Notes: generated by a model from the sequence alone, not told the origin. 64,000 nt of DNA from Zygnema cylindricum (GCA_037447655.1 JBBHKE010000099.1:116630-180629); one strand, 5' to 3'. Counted from the first letter of the stretch, positions 41,874 to 54,193 are shown. Translations and numbers: made by a program.

Positions 41874-43492
41874 ATTTAGTACATCTAGTATGCGCGAAGT
41901 AATGACTATCCTGTACGGATTGTTTAGGATACGTCCTCTCTATCTCGCCCGAACAGTCCCACCAACGACTCCGTTTTTGTCTTCTCTGGAGGATTTTGAC
42001 GATAAACATTTTAGGGTGCCCCACCACCTCGTTGGGCATGGGATTTTTGATCGGCCAAAGGGCTTGTTTGCCCGCGAAGAAGCAAGTCTCCCTATTTCAA
42101 ATGGCGACTTAGGTTTGATTCCTATGGCTAACGTTGCTCCGGCGGCGTATTTGGGTAGTTGGGCTTTGGTGGCACATACCATCACCTCTCGATTTATCGT
42201 CGATGACGTTCCAATTCTGGCCCTGGTGGTCCCTAAGGTGGAGGAAAACCTTTTTCCTTTTCATGAGGCTCTTCTCTCTACGTGTGCACTCCTCCCGCCT
42301 GATGCACGAAACCAGGTTCCACCTTTTCAAACTCTTATTTCCAACAACAACTTTCATCTCCAACAGCGCATTGGCAGCTGTTGAATTCCATAACCTTTTA
42401 AACACGCTACCTTCTGCTCAATCACGTACTCGACTGCGTTTGTGTTCTGGGCTGGGGGCTGGTGCGTGGTTGCAAGCCACGCCGATTTTTTTCGACACTT
42501 CGTTTGACGTCCGACGAGTCCACTTCTGCCTTACGTCTACGTTTGGGTTTGCCTCACCCTACGCTTTTTGGGCGACCCCATTGTGTTTCTAACCAGACTA
42601 TCGACTTAGACGGGATTCATCTACTACGTTGCTCTAGAGACGGTGAACGTACTATTGCTCATGATTTGGTTTGCGACTGAATTGCTGCAATTGGCACTGA
42701 CGCAAGCTACACCGTGAGGCGCGAAGTTTTTCATGTACTACCTCCTCGCTCCCAGTCTAACAGCATTCGAAGTCCTCGAGTTGACTTGGTTTTCCTCCAT
42801 GGGGATGGGAGGACTTTGGGTGATGTCGTCCTGAAGGATCCGTCTGGTACCCACGTTTCTTCTCGCGCGACGGTACATACAGGCGTGGCGGCTCGGGACG
42901 CAGCAATGTCTAAGGAAAAAGATTAGGCTCCCGAGACTTGGCGGACCATTTTGTGCCATTTGCCGCAGAGTTTTTCGGTTCTTTGGACAAGTCTTTTGAT
43001 GATTTCTCCGCAACTGTGCGAAGAAAACATTTGAAACTTGGGGTCCCTGGAGCCATCCCCCGAGCCTTCTCGTTGTGTTTTACCGTGAACGAGTATCAGT
43101 AGCTCTTCAACGAGGGCAAGCCGCGGCCCTTCTACGGCGGAGCACGGTGGCGGATGATAGGCGTGGCCTCCCATATCTTCCACCAAGGGATCCAATCCAC
43201 ATCCACGATCTTCGGGGGTGTGGAGTTTAGTTTGTTAGGGTTGTGTAGTTTTTCAAGTTGTATCGTGTCGTCTTTAGTAAATTTGGTTAGTTTTGGCAGT
43301 TATTCTAGTTAGATTTGGTGTCTTCACATGTTTTCTTTACCTTAGTACCCTTTGGCATTTTTTAGCATTAAGCACTTATTTCCCTTTTTTGAACCCCTTT
43401 GTGCCTTGATGGTTTGTTCCATCGCACTTTGTAAAATTTCTATTTAGTACATCTAGTATGCGCGAAGTAATGACTATCCTGTACAGATTGTT
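41874..43492 (+). pseudogene. 5'-truncated LINE (non-LTR retrotransposon), ORF2 C-terminus, with 51-bp target duplication
   Basis: A 51-bp direct repeat (41874-41924 and 43442-43492, starting ATTTAGTACATCTAGTATGC, one mismatch seen) brackets 1,517 bp. The inside reads, in three successive frames, the region after the RT fold of a plant/algal LINE: NGDLGLIPMANVAPAAYLGS, GAGAWLQATP, ALRLRLGLPHPTLFGRPHC, IDLDGIHLLRCSRDGERTIA, RREVFHVLPP, VDLVFLHGDGRTLGDVV, DHFVPFAAEFFGSLDKSF. HLLRC with the preceding Cys is the usual Cys/His C-terminal motif. Frameshifts near 42380 and 42460, plus TGA (42678) and TAG (42925) stops. The RT catalytic core is missing through 5' truncation. Confidence 0.7.
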
Positions 43493-44554
43493 AAACCTGT
43501 TGATTTCAATAACTTGAACGGCTGAACTTGTAAAAGCCTCAAAACGACAAATCTGTGTGTTCTTGTACTGTACTGTACTGTACTCATGTAGCATATGTGT
43601 CATTGACACGTGGGCAGAAAGGTTATGACCTTCAACCTCAGGATCAATCCGATTTGCAAAACCCTGCGAATCTTTTGCCAAGCGTTTTGTACTTTGACGT
43701 CCACTTATAATTGGACGGTTTCACTTTGACGGTTTCTGAAGATTCGGAAAGCACAGTAATTGGTTTCAACCGATCGAACAAAAACGTGACTGATTCGTTA
43801 ATTTTGTACTGTTGCGTATCGTGTCCGAGTTGACGATTTTCTTTCAATATCGAAGGCGGCTCAATCTTCGTCTATATGGCTTTTCAATTTCATTAGTAAC
43901 CCTAATTTTTTTGCAAGTTTGACTGCATCAATAGAGAATCTAAAAAATTAAGTGCATACTGTATTTCATTGACCTCGAGGTGAGAAATAGTATGAGTAGA
44001 TTTATTAAGTAGCAAAGATAGACCCTAGCTTGCTTGAGCGACTCAATGCCCATCGTTATTAACGTTGAGGATTTATGATGTTAATGCAGAATTAGAATGT
44101 ATAATACTGATATAGTGCAAGATGACGTGACAAATTTTCATCCCCTCACTAAAATAATGTTGTTAACAATAATTTGTGATTTTATCGGCCCAGAAAAATC
44201 ACGAACAAATAAGGTTTACGAACTTTGATGACAACGGACAACGTAAAACAAAAAATGGCGTCGTGTACCACAAATGCACATACCAACCCATAACACTTAA
44301 GACTTCAAATATACCCATAACAATTCAGACCTCAAATAAATAACGCACTAATGTAGTAATGATGTATAAAATAGTAGGATAAATGTAACGAAACAACTCC
44401 CAATGTTTTTGGTCTTCTTTTGAGACTTCAAGATTAGTAATAGTGTAACAGTTTTGAGCGATTCCATTCAGCAGAAACCAATGGCTTAATTGGTGGAATC
44501 TCCAAACCGGATTTTAAACCAATTATTCGATTAGGACAAAAAAAGAGAAGAACT

Positions 44555-44935
44555 AAAAAGAACCGAACCAAAGCAAACCGAACCAAACCGATCCAACCAA
44601 ACCAAACCGAACAAAACAGAATCAAACCGAACCAAACCAACCGAATCAAATCAAACGGAACCCAACCAAACCTAACAAACGAACCAAATTAAACCAAACC
44701 AAACCGAACCAAACCAAATCTTACTGAACCGAATAAAACCGAAGTACATCGAACCAAATCAAACCAAACCAGACCGAACCGAACCAAACAAAATGGAATC
44801 AAGCCAAACTGAACCCAACTAAACCGAACCAAACCAAATCAAACCAAACGAAACCAAACCGAACTGATCCAAACTAAGCCGAAGCAAACCAAACCGTACC
44901 AACCCAAACCAAACTAAACTAAACCAAACGGAACC
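44555..44935 (+). repeat. Degenerate (ACCAAACCGA)n array
   Basis: About 380 bp of imperfect 5-10-bp units AACCAAACCG/AACCGAACC. Repeated in the second copy at 51313-51693. Confidence 0.9.
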
Positions 44936-45029
44936 TATTTATTTTTTGCTCCATTGATATACAGTATTTGACCGCCCGGTTAAATTTAACGACCCGGTTA
45001 AACACCGTATAAAAAAAGAAGCAAAAGAA

Positions 45030-46139
45030 AAATTAAATAGAGAAGCATTGCAAAACCTCACATTTGTCATATCTGGTCATGTTGAAAATTTTGAGCTTTG
45101 TGTAAACTCCCCAGAAATTGCTCGGATGGTGGGAATTTGGATTACTCAAAAGTTCAACACGGTCTACAATCCACCCATCCGCCTGCCAAAAAAGAAAAAA
45201 AGAGCACTTCCTTAGAATTCATTTGCCAACCTACAGTGACACAAAATTATATATTTGCAAGAAACATTGACAAATATTTACAAATAAAACTGAGTTTTTT
45301 AGAATCCACAAGTTCTTTTCCATTCCAACTAAACTCAAAAAATGCCATTTCACTTTGTCGAATCAATCCAGGAAATATTCAACTCAACTAAGCATAATTT
45401 TTTAGAGTACATTGAGAAAGTCTGTAGATTACTGATTAAATCTATTGAATCTATTGCAACAATTAGATTTATTGAATTCAATGCAACAAATGTAATGCGC
45501 AAATAGAACATAAACACAAAAACAACAGCTAACGTTTTCAATAATCCCTATTTCTGAATCAGTTTAATTCAAATCTTTCAAACTGTACCAAAATCCAAAA
45601 CTTCACATTGCGTCATAGGGCCCAATTTTTTAGAATACTTTGTCTTAGAGATTGAGAGCAGCCTTAAACAAGAAATACAGCTGTTGAAAAATTTCCTATT
45701 CCTAAATTTTGGATACACAAACAAAAGTTTAAACAAATTCTTGTAAGAATCTTATTTACTGCTTTTGTACCTCGACTTAAAATACAACTTTTTTTCCATT
45801 CAAGGTACTTGAATGAAAAGTTTTTTCAGTACGAATCTCTAATTTTTCCAAATGCCAATTCTTACTTTTTCCAGTGTCGATTCTTGCTTTTGTCAGTATT
45901 GATTTTTTTTCCTTCCAGTGTTACACCCTAATTGTTTCATTGTTAATTCTTAGTACTTTCGTCGTCGATTATTATTTTTTCCGTTACCAATCCATAATGT
46001 TTTCAGTGTTGATCTCTAACTTTTCGCATGTCAATTCCTACCTTTTCAAGTATTAATTCTTATTATTTTCAGTGTCAATACTTACTTCCTTCATTGTCAA
46101 TCCCTAATTTTTTCAGTGCTAATCCTTATTATTTTCATA

Positions 46140-46187
<48 letters not shown>

Positions 46188-46532
46188 TTTTTTTTCAGTA
46201 CTTTTTCAGAGTAATCCCAACTATTTTTCCGATGTCGTTTTTTTCTTTTTTTCACTGTTAAGCCCTAAATATTTTAAGTATTCCTTCATGTTCACCTGCA
46301 AACGGATACTTTTTTCACTGTTGAACCCTAATTTATTCATTATCAATCCCTTATTTATTCATTATTAATCCCTTATTATTACCTTTTTCAGATTCCTATT
46401 TCAGTTTCGATCCCTATATATTACCTCTTCCTGTGTTCCTTTTAATTATTGCCTTTACTAATCCCTAATTAAGACCTTTTACAATATAACCCTACCTATA
46501 CTCTAATATTTCCATCGTCGATTCATTCTCAC
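45030..46532 (-). other. Intron 1 region of the GT8 gene; repeats, no exon found
   Basis: No downstream GT8 exon recognised. About 45840-46500 is a degenerate tandem array of ~30 bp (TTTTCAGTGTCAATTCTTAC-like) interrupted by a (TA)n run at 46139-46184. Ends at the duplication boundary (45029). Confidence 0.5.
46139..46184. repeat. (TA)n microsatellite
   Basis: Uninterrupted alternating TA of about 45 bp. Confidence 0.95.
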
Positions 46533-46928
46533 CTGCAATAGGAGTGCTGCCTCCTCGGTGACTCCCTTGGAAACCAAGACCACCATATCTAAATTGCCAT
46601 TAGTTTTTTTTATCGATTGACCTAAAACCCTGACTCCTAACACAAAGGCATCTCCGTACAAAAGTGTCACAAAGGCCTGACTGGTTCTTTGCTGGTCAAA
46701 AGGTGACAAAATTTTAGGTTTCGAGTCCAAATTTCTATGTAAAAATCTCTGAAAATCATTAACTGCTGACGATACAGAAAAAGTTAGAAAGAGGACGGTA
46801 ATGAAAACGACAAGAAACAGGGAGTGGAGTGGCGATCCTTGTCGTTTTGTGGTACAGGCTTTTGGAAGTGCTTTGAACCCTAATGAAGTTTGGTTTATCT
46901 TCATAAAGTGACTCTCTAGAGGAAGCAT
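46533..46928 (-). CDS. GT8 glycosyltransferase (IPUT1/PGSIP6-like), first exon
   Basis: Minus-strand exon with a basic N-terminus, one membrane span (LHSLFLVVFITVLFLTFSVS), a short stem, then the start of the GT8 catalytic domain: AFVTLLYGDAFVLGVRVLGQ, SIKKTNGNLDMVVLVSKGVT. It ends at a donor (CAG/GTGAGA, 46532). The YVTLLYGDEFLLGVRVLG-type opening is typical of plant inositol phosphorylceramide glucuronosyltransferase, a Golgi enzyme that adds glucuronic acid to sphingolipid head groups; family known, function inferred. I start at Met 46928 (Met 46904 is also possible), because the frame upstream to 47117 is translated tandem repeat. The DxD and other exons are not in the window, and the exon lies between the two duplication copies, so the gene may be broken. 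Confidence 0.75.
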
Positions 46929-46959
46929 TGTAGTGAGTTTAGTAGAAGTATTGGTCAGA

Positions 46960-47340
46960 ATATATGAGAGCAGGAGAAGAAGGAGAATATTTTTAGAAGA
47001 AGCTTTTGAAATAAGTTTTGGAAGATGTTTTGGAAGAAAGTTTTGAAAAAGGTTTTCAAAAAAGCTCTGAAAAAAGAAATGAAAAAATTTCACAAATTTT
47101 TTGGAATAAGTTGTCAAAAAAAATTTAGAAGAAGTTTTGGAAAAAGTTTGAGAAAAAAAATTGGAGGAAGTTTTTCAAAAAAGTTTTGAAAAAAGTTTAG
47201 AAAAAAGTTTTAAAAGAAGTTTTGGAAGAATTTTTCAAAAATGTTTTTGCAGAGAGCTTTGAAAAAAGTATTGGACGAAGTTTTGGAAATAGTTTGAAAG
47301 AGGTTTTGAAACAAGTTTGAAAGAAGAAATTTTAATCACA
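46960..47340 (-). repeat. Degenerate tandem array (GAAGTTTTGGAAAAAG)n
   Basis: Imperfect ~14-16-bp units of AAGTTTTGAAAAA just upstream of the GT8 exon. It supplies an artefactual N-terminal extension (KKFVKFFHFFFQSFF) to that open frame. Confidence 0.8.
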
Positions 47341-47907
47341 AACAGAAGCAAAATAAAAAAAAAGGTGGTAAGGTGTTCAAAATAGTATCCACAAAAAGAC
47401 TAGTTCCTAGAAAACTAGATGGAAAAAATGAAGTATTAAAACAGGATGAATATTTAAAAAAAAAGTGATAAAAAGAGGAGCCAGAAAACTTTTTAGGCTT
47501 AATGTGGTGGAAGTGTGAAGTTTAATCAGCTTAGACAAATCATACAGAAGAAAATTTTCAGATTTTTTTAGGTTTTTTAATAAGAACCTGTAGCTCACTT
47601 TAGAAATCTGAAAACAAAAAATAAAAACTTTCAAAGAAACCACGGAATCCGCACTGAATTTCAACGCACGTTTTGTTCAGAGGTTGAAATTTGAATTTTT
47701 GAAATCAAAGTCGAAGTGATAGTACAGTACTTGTAAATTTGTACGGTTGTACCTCCAAAACTTGAGCTACAAGAAGCTACACTATTAGGGTGGAATTCCA
47801 TTAGGCCGTCCCAGTAAATGTACGGGAAATTCTACTGGCAGCGTTTACTGGAAGACTATTCCATTTTGTCGGGCCAGTAACAAACCTTCCTCAATTATGA
47901 TTAGCGC
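47341..47907. other. Upstream flank of the GT8 exon, nothing recognised
   Basis: AT-rich, no conserved frame. Ends at the junction with the second duplication copy (TTAGCGC/CACGTAC at 47907-47908). It would hold the promoter if the GT8 exon is functional. Confidence 0.4.
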
Positions 47908-48631
47908 CACGTACTTCCACGATACCAAGAGTACAAAGTACAATAATGTTGGATAGTAACGACAATACAAAACATTCATTTTTTTTCGATTTTTGCTTAC
48001 CCGACCATACCCGATTTTTTATTTTTTTTTGTGAAACACCCGCCTGAATTCGTCCGACCCCCTTATTTTGGCACCCGAATCCATTCCGGATCCGACGCGG
48101 GCGATTGGGTAACCATCGGGTAACCATTTCCAGAGGTCGCATTCGGGTACCAAATCTGTACCCGGCCGGCCGAGTCGAATCCGGAATAGATAAGGGTACA
48201 AAATTCTGGGGGCGGTTAGATTCGGCCGAGTGATACAGAAAAAAAAAACAAATCCGGGTACAGACGGGTAACCAAAAAACGAAAAAAATGAAGGATTTGT
48301 AGATACGTTCCACTACAGTACAGTAATATGGTGTCCATACTGTACAACATTATTGTATATTGTACTATTGGTATCATGGAAGGTATAAGGGAGATGTACC
48401 ACTACAATAATTTTGTACTTATGCGGGTACGAGCGGGTTCGAGTAGTTGCTAGAAATTGAGTTTCGGTTAACATTTTTTTTTCGTAAACGCAATCGGGTG
48501 CGGTGTAACAATGCATGAGCGTGACATAACCCGCCCAGATTTCGGGTGTTAAGATTTTGAAAAAAAAAATGTCGGATTCGGGTATCCGAAATTTTGACTT
48601 TTGCGACCTCTTGCTGAGATATTTTAGTACA

Positions 48632-50250
48632 ATTTAGTACATCTAGTATGCGCGAAGTAATGACTATCCTGTACGGATTGTTTAGGATACGTCCTCTCTA
48701 TCTCGCCCGAACAGTCCCACCAACGACTCCGTTTTTGTCTTCTCTGGAGGATTTTGACGATAAACATTTTAGGGTGCCCCACCACCTCGTTGGGCATGGG
48801 ATTTTTGATCGGCCAAAGGGCTTGTTTGCCCGCGAAGAAGCAAGTCTCCCTATTTCAAATGGCGACTTAGGTTTGATTCCTATGGCTAACGTTGCTCCGG
48901 CGGCGTATTTGGGTAGTTGGGCTTTGGTGGCACATACCATCACCTCTCGATTTATCGTCGATGACGTTCCAATTCTGGCCCTGGTGGTCCCTAAGGTGGA
49001 GGAAAACCTTTTTCCTTTTCATGAGGCTCTTCTCTCTACGTGTGCACTCCTCCCGCCTGATGCACGAAACCAGGTTCCACCTTTTCAAACTCTTATTTCC
49101 AACAACAACTTTCATCTCCAACAGCGCATTGGCAGCTGTTGAATTCCATAACCTTTTAAACACGCTACCTTCTGCTCAATCACGTACTCGACTGCGTTTG
49201 TGTTCTGGGCTGGGGGCTGGTGCGTGGTTGCAAGCCACGCCGATTTTTTTCGACACTTCGTTTGACGTCCGACGAGTCCACTTCTGCCTTACGTCTACGT
49301 TTGGGTTTGCCTCACCCTACGCTTTTTGGGCGACCCCATTGTGTTTCTAACCAGACTATCGACTTAGACGGGATTCATCTACTACGTTGCTCTAGAGACG
49401 GTGAACGTACTATTGCTCATGATTTGGTTTGCGACTGAATTGCTGCAATTGGCACTGACGCAAGCTACACCGTGAGGCGCGAAGTTTTTCATGTACTACC
49501 TCCTCGCTCCCAGTCTAACAGCATTCGAAGTCCTCGAGTTGACTTGGTTTTCCTCCATGGGGATGGGAGGACTTTGGGTGATGTCGTCCTGAAGGATCCG
49601 TCTGGTACCCACGTTTCTTCTCGCGCGACGGTACATACAGGCGTGGCGGCTCGGGACGCAGCAATGTCTAAGGAAAAAGATTAGGCTCCCGAGACTTGGC
49701 GGACCATTTTGTGCCATTTGCCGCAGAGTTTTTCGGTTCTTTGGACAAGTCTTTTGATGATTTCTCCGCAACTGTGCGAAGAAAACATTTGAAACTTGGG
49801 GTCCCTGGAGCCATCCCCCGAGCCTTCTCGTTGTGTTTTACCGTGAACGAGTATCAGTAGCTCTTCAACGAGGGCAAGCCGCGGCCCTTCTACGGCGGAG
49901 CACGGTGGCGGATGATAGGCGTGGCCTCCCATATCTTCCACCAAGGGATCCAATCCACATCCACGATCTTCGGGGGTGTGGAGTTTAGTTTGTTAGGGTT
50001 GTGTAGTTTTTCAAGTTGTATCGTGTCGTCTTTAGTAAATTTGGTTAGTTTTGGCAGTTATTCTAGTTAGATTTGGTGTCTTCACATGTTTTCTTTACCT
50101 TAGTACCCTTTGGCATTTTTTAGCATTAAGCACTTATTTCCCTTTTTTGAACCCCTTTGTGCCTTGATGGTTTGTTCCATCGCACTTTGTAAAATTTCTA
50201 TTTAGTACATCTAGTATGCGCGAAGTAATGACTATCCTGTACAGATTGTT
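48632..50250 (+). pseudogene. 5'-truncated LINE, second copy
   Basis: Identical to 41874-43492, with the same frameshifts, stops and 51-bp flanking repeats, so the LINE inserted before the 3.88-kb segment was duplicated. Confidence 0.7.
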
Positions 50251-51312
50251 AAACCTGTTGATTTCAATAACTTGAACGGCTGAACTTGTAAAAGCCTCAA
50301 AACGACAAATCTGTGTGTTCTTGTACTGTACTGTACTGTACTCATGTAGCATATGTGTCATTGACACGTGGGCAGAAAGGTTATGACCTTCAACCTCAGG
50401 ATCAATCCGATTTGCAAAACCCTGCGAATCTTTTGCCAAGCGTTTTGTACTTTGACGTCCACTTATAATTGGACGGTTTCACTTTGACGGTTTCTGAAGA
50501 TTCGGAAAGCACAGTAATTGGTTTCAACCGATCGAACAAAAACGTGACTGATTCGTTAATTTTGTACTGTTGCGTATCGTGTCCGAGTTGACGATTTTCT
50601 TTCAATATCGAAGGCGGCTCAATCTTCGTCTATATGGCTTTTCAATTTCATTAGTAACCCTAATTTTTTTGCAAGTTTGACTGCATCAATAGAGAATCTA
50701 AAAAATTAAGTGCATACTGTATTTCATTGACCTCGAGGTGAGAAATAGTATGAGTAGATTTATTAAGTAGCAAAGATAGACCCTAGCTTGCTTGAGCGAC
50801 TCAATGCCCATCGTTATTAACGTTGAGGATTTATGATGTTAATGCAGAATTAGAATGTATAATACTGATATAGTGCAAGATGACGTGACAAATTTTCATC
50901 CCCTCACTAAAATAATGTTGTTAACAATAATTTGTGATTTTATCGGCCCAGAAAAATCACGAACAAATAAGGTTTACGAACTTTGATGACAACGGACAAC
51001 GTAAAACAAAAAATGGCGTCGTGTACCACAAATGCACATACCAACCCATAACACTTAAGACTTCAAATATACCCATAACAATTCAGACCTCAAATAAATA
51101 ACGCACTAATGTAGTAATGATGTATAAAATAGTAGGATAAATGTAACGAAACAACTCCCAATGTTTTTGGTCTTCTTTTGAGACTTCAAGATTAGTAATA
51201 GTGTAACAGTTTTGAGCGATTCCATTCAGCAGAAACCAATGGCTTAATTGGTGGAATCTCCAAACCGGATTTTAAACCAATTATTCGATTAGGACAAAAA
51301 AAGAGAAGAACT

Positions 51313-51693
51313 AAAAAGAACCGAACCAAAGCAAACCGAACCAAACCGATCCAACCAAACCAAACCGAACAAAACAGAATCAAACCGAACCAAACCAACC
51401 GAATCAAATCAAACGGAACCCAACCAAACCTAACAAACGAACCAAATTAAACCAAACCAAACCGAACCAAACCAAATCTTACTGAACCGAATAAAACCGA
51501 AGTACATCGAACCAAATCAAACCAAACCAGACCGAACCGAACCAAACAAAATGGAATCAAGCCAAACTGAACCCAACTAAACCGAACCAAACCAAATCAA
51601 ACCAAACGAAACCAAACCGAACTGATCCAAACTAAGCCGAAGCAAACCAAACCGTACCAACCCAAACCAAACTAAACTAAACCAAACGGAACC
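51313..51693 (+). repeat. Degenerate (ACCAAACCGA)n array, second copy
   Basis: Same as 44555-44935. Confidence 0.9.
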
Positions 51694-51787
51694 TATTTAT
51701 TTTTTGCTCCATTGATATACAGTATTTGACCGCCCGGTTAAATTTAACGACCCGGTTAAACACCGTATAAAAAAAGAAGCAAAAGAA

Positions 51788-52156
51788 TAAAAAGAGGAAC
51801 GGGGGAAAAGTTAAACATATAAGTTTCTACCAAAAAAAAACAAAACAAACAAAAAAACAAAAAAAAAAAAGGATAAAAAAAATTGAAAAAAAAAAAAAAA
51901 AAAAAACAGAATGGTACAAAAAAAATAGGCGAAAAAATTATTCAAAATGAAAAAAATGAACAAAAAAAATAAAAAATCCAACAATTTTGGAAAAAAACAT
52001 TTTAGTGGACCAATTCCGCCTAAGTGAGAAAAAAACAAAAAAAATATAAAAAGTGACAAAATGTCACAATATTAAATGCCTTCGTCCTCGTCCTCTTCCT
52101 CATCCAAAACACTCTCCATTCCTCGTCTTGTCTCTTCCCCTCCCTTCTCACCCCAG

Positions 52157-52196
<40 letters not shown>

Positions 52197-53306
52197 CCTC
52201 TCTCTCTCTCTCCCCTCCTAATCCCAACCTTTTCAATTCTACAAACTCTCTCTAACTCTCTATCTTTCTCTCCCTCTTTCTCACTCTCTCTCTCTCTCTC
52301 CCCTTCTCATCCAAACCTTTTTCTTTCTATGATTTATTTATTGTCATGAATTTTTTTAAAAAAAAACACTTTTCTACACTTTCCTAGACTTTTCAAGAGA
52401 AAAAAAAAAAAGAACAAAAAGGAAATCATATTTTTTGTTCCGTAAAAAGTCAAATAAAGAACAACCCTATGAATGTCGACCAATCACAAAAGTTCCCTTC
52501 ACTCTCTCCCCTCTGAAAATCACCTAAATCTGAACGCAGCTAAATTATTTACAGCTCTCTCTCTCTCTCTCTCTCTCCCCCTCTCCCTCCCTCCATCTCC
52601 CTCCATATCTCTTTTACTCTGTATCTCACTCTCTCCCTCCCTATCTCTCATATCTTTACTTCTGTCTTATTCTACAAATGACGTGACATTAAATCACATA
52701 TCTCTCCCCCTCTCCCCCCTCTCCCCCCTCTCCCTCTCTTGACCCCTGCAACCTCCCCCTCTTTCTCTCTCTCTCTCCCTCTCTCGTTCAATAACCCTCC
52801 GTCTTCTCTTTCCCTCACTCCCTCTCTCCCTACCACACTAAATCCTAAAACCTTCAATTACAAAGAGGAGATCGCAATTCCTCGCCGAATTTTTCCCACC
52901 AAACTTTTTTTTAAGGGCAAAGTTTCTTTTTTCGTCGGTTGCCCGATATCCATCATAATTACGGATACCGAAGAAAGTCATAAAAGACAAAAGTCTTAAA
53001 CAACAAACATCATGAAAGACAAATGTCAAAAAAGACAAATGGCACAAAAGGCAGATGCCATAAAAGACAAATGGCACAAAAGACAAGAGTAAAAGAAGAC
53101 AAATGTCATAAGAGACAGAAATCAACCGAATTTTGAAGTCAAATGGTTTCAGCAAAAACCATCACCTGTCAAGAAATGGACAAAATTAAGTGTGAGAGAA
53201 GGACAAAAAAAAGGGAGGGAAGGAAAGAAACAAAAAGAAAAGAATTGCCCAGAAAAACAGAGAGAGAGAGAGAGGAGATGAGAGAGAGAGGAGATGAGAG
53301 AGAGAC
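51788..53306. repeat. Simple-repeat region downstream of the E3 ligase gene
   Basis: Poly-A/(AAAAC)n at 51830-52060, (CT)n blocks at about 52160-52310 and 52555-52640, and C/T-rich sequence to 52840. Around 52975-53110 there are repeats of AAAAGACAAATG(T/G)C. No gene recognised; probably contains the 3' end of the RING gene. Confidence 0.7.
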
Positions 53307-53416
53307 CTTATTACAAACAGGACAAAGTTTACTCCTTTCCATCCACTCGTAAATGCAACTGAGGTGGAAATGATGTCCACAATTTGTCCCAATTTTCGGG
53401 TTTTCCTCCGTATATC
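53307..53416 (-). CDS. RING-H2 E3 ligase, exon with main part of the RING
   Basis: Fourth exon of the minus-strand gene 58007-53307. Acceptor ACACAG before 53416. Joined in phase to the previous exon it gives CPTCLDGYTEENPKIGTNC, GHHFHLSCIYEWMERSKLCP, VCNK: a complete C3H2C3 RING (C-x2-C, C-x1-H-x2-H-x2-C, C-x2-C), nearly as in Arabidopsis At3g02290. After AATAAG (53307) the frame runs into a CT-rich simple repeat, so either a GTCTCT donor is used there or the repeat encodes a divergent tail. Expected role: E2 binding and ubiquitin transfer. Confidence 0.85.
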
Positions 53417-54005
53417 CTGTGTTTATTTAAAAGAAAAAGAAAAGAAAACGTGATAAAAAAAACAAAGGGAAAAAAAAAAAAAAGAGAAAAACAAATAGAA
53501 GCAAAAAATGTAAAATTATCGTGTCAGAAAAAAAAAACTCGTTAAAAAAAACCTATTAAACTATGACTAAATAAATAACTATTTTTTAACGGCTTTCGAC
53601 AAAAGACTTGTCAAATCGTTTCCGTACATATGGTGCAGCCCAAAAATATTGGGCAGCAAAAAAAAAATCGACAGCTTGCAAGTTATCGGTTTTTTTTTTT
53701 TTTTGAGAAAGAACGGTATGCCCCTCTTCAAAACGGTACAATTCAGTACCAAAAAAAAGCAGAAAGCGGAAAAAAATTCGGGCAACGTTTATTGCTTTCC
53801 TTCACCAAAACCTTAATAGGAATGCAAATGTTTTAGTTCACTATTTGACGTTTTTACGTAGAGCTGTTATTCAACAAAAACAGGGATGAACAAAAAAAAA
53901 AACGAGGACCGGCCTTAAGGGAGATTAAAATAAAAGACAAATTCAAATCCAAAATCTAAAATCCAAAATATCCAAAATCCAAAAATCCTAATAAAAAGCT
54001 CGTAC

Positions 54006-54193
54006 CATCGAGACAGGTAGGACAACAATCTTCGTCAGAAAAAGACAACAAAGAATCTCCTTTCGTCATTCCTGTTTTTGAGTTCCCGTGTCGTAAAAGA
54101 GGAGATTCTGGCCAATAGGATTCTCCAGCTTCTCCTTCCTCTCGTCCGTTTCCTCCTCGACGGTTCATGGTCGTCATCGCCTCTCCGGATTCT
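54006..54193 (-). CDS. RING-H2 E3 ligase, third exon
   Basis: Acceptor TTTTCGCAG before 54193; donor GTACGA after 54006, phase 1. Encodes a hydrophilic linker (ESGEAMTTMNRRGGNGREEG) and then SLLSFSDEDCCPTCLDG with the first two RING cysteines. It joins in phase with exon 2 (which ends with two bases, GG). A 13-nt piece at 54279-54291 also has AG/GT borders and resembles the start of this exon, but including it would shift the frame. Confidence 0.85.

Larger units (their letters stand above)
41150..45029. repeat. 3,880-bp direct duplication, copy 1
   Basis: Identical, as far as I can compare, to 47908-51787 (offset 6,758 bp); every open frame on both strands repeats unchanged. Left limit in CACGTACTTCC, inside the right part of hAT family E; right limit in GCAAAAGAA. 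Contents: inverted hAT E terminal piece (41372-41850), truncated LINE with 51-bp target duplications (41874-43492), a unique part, and an (AACCAAACCG)-type array (44555-44935). Confidence 0.95.
47908..51787. repeat. 3,880-bp direct duplication, copy 2
   Basis: Second copy of 41150-45029, same orientation. Left flank CAATTATGATTAGCGC differs from copy 1, where the hAT E sequence continues; right flank TAAAAAGAGG differs from copy 1 (AAATTAAATAG). It carries the same LINE (48683-50199 with target duplications 48632-48682 and 50200-50250) and the (ACCAAACCGA)n array. Confidence 0.95.

Noticed and set aside
46929-47118. N-terminal 63 residues of the GT8 open frame
   Set aside because: Encoded by the degenerate AAGTTTTGGAAAA tandem array; start moved to Met 46928.
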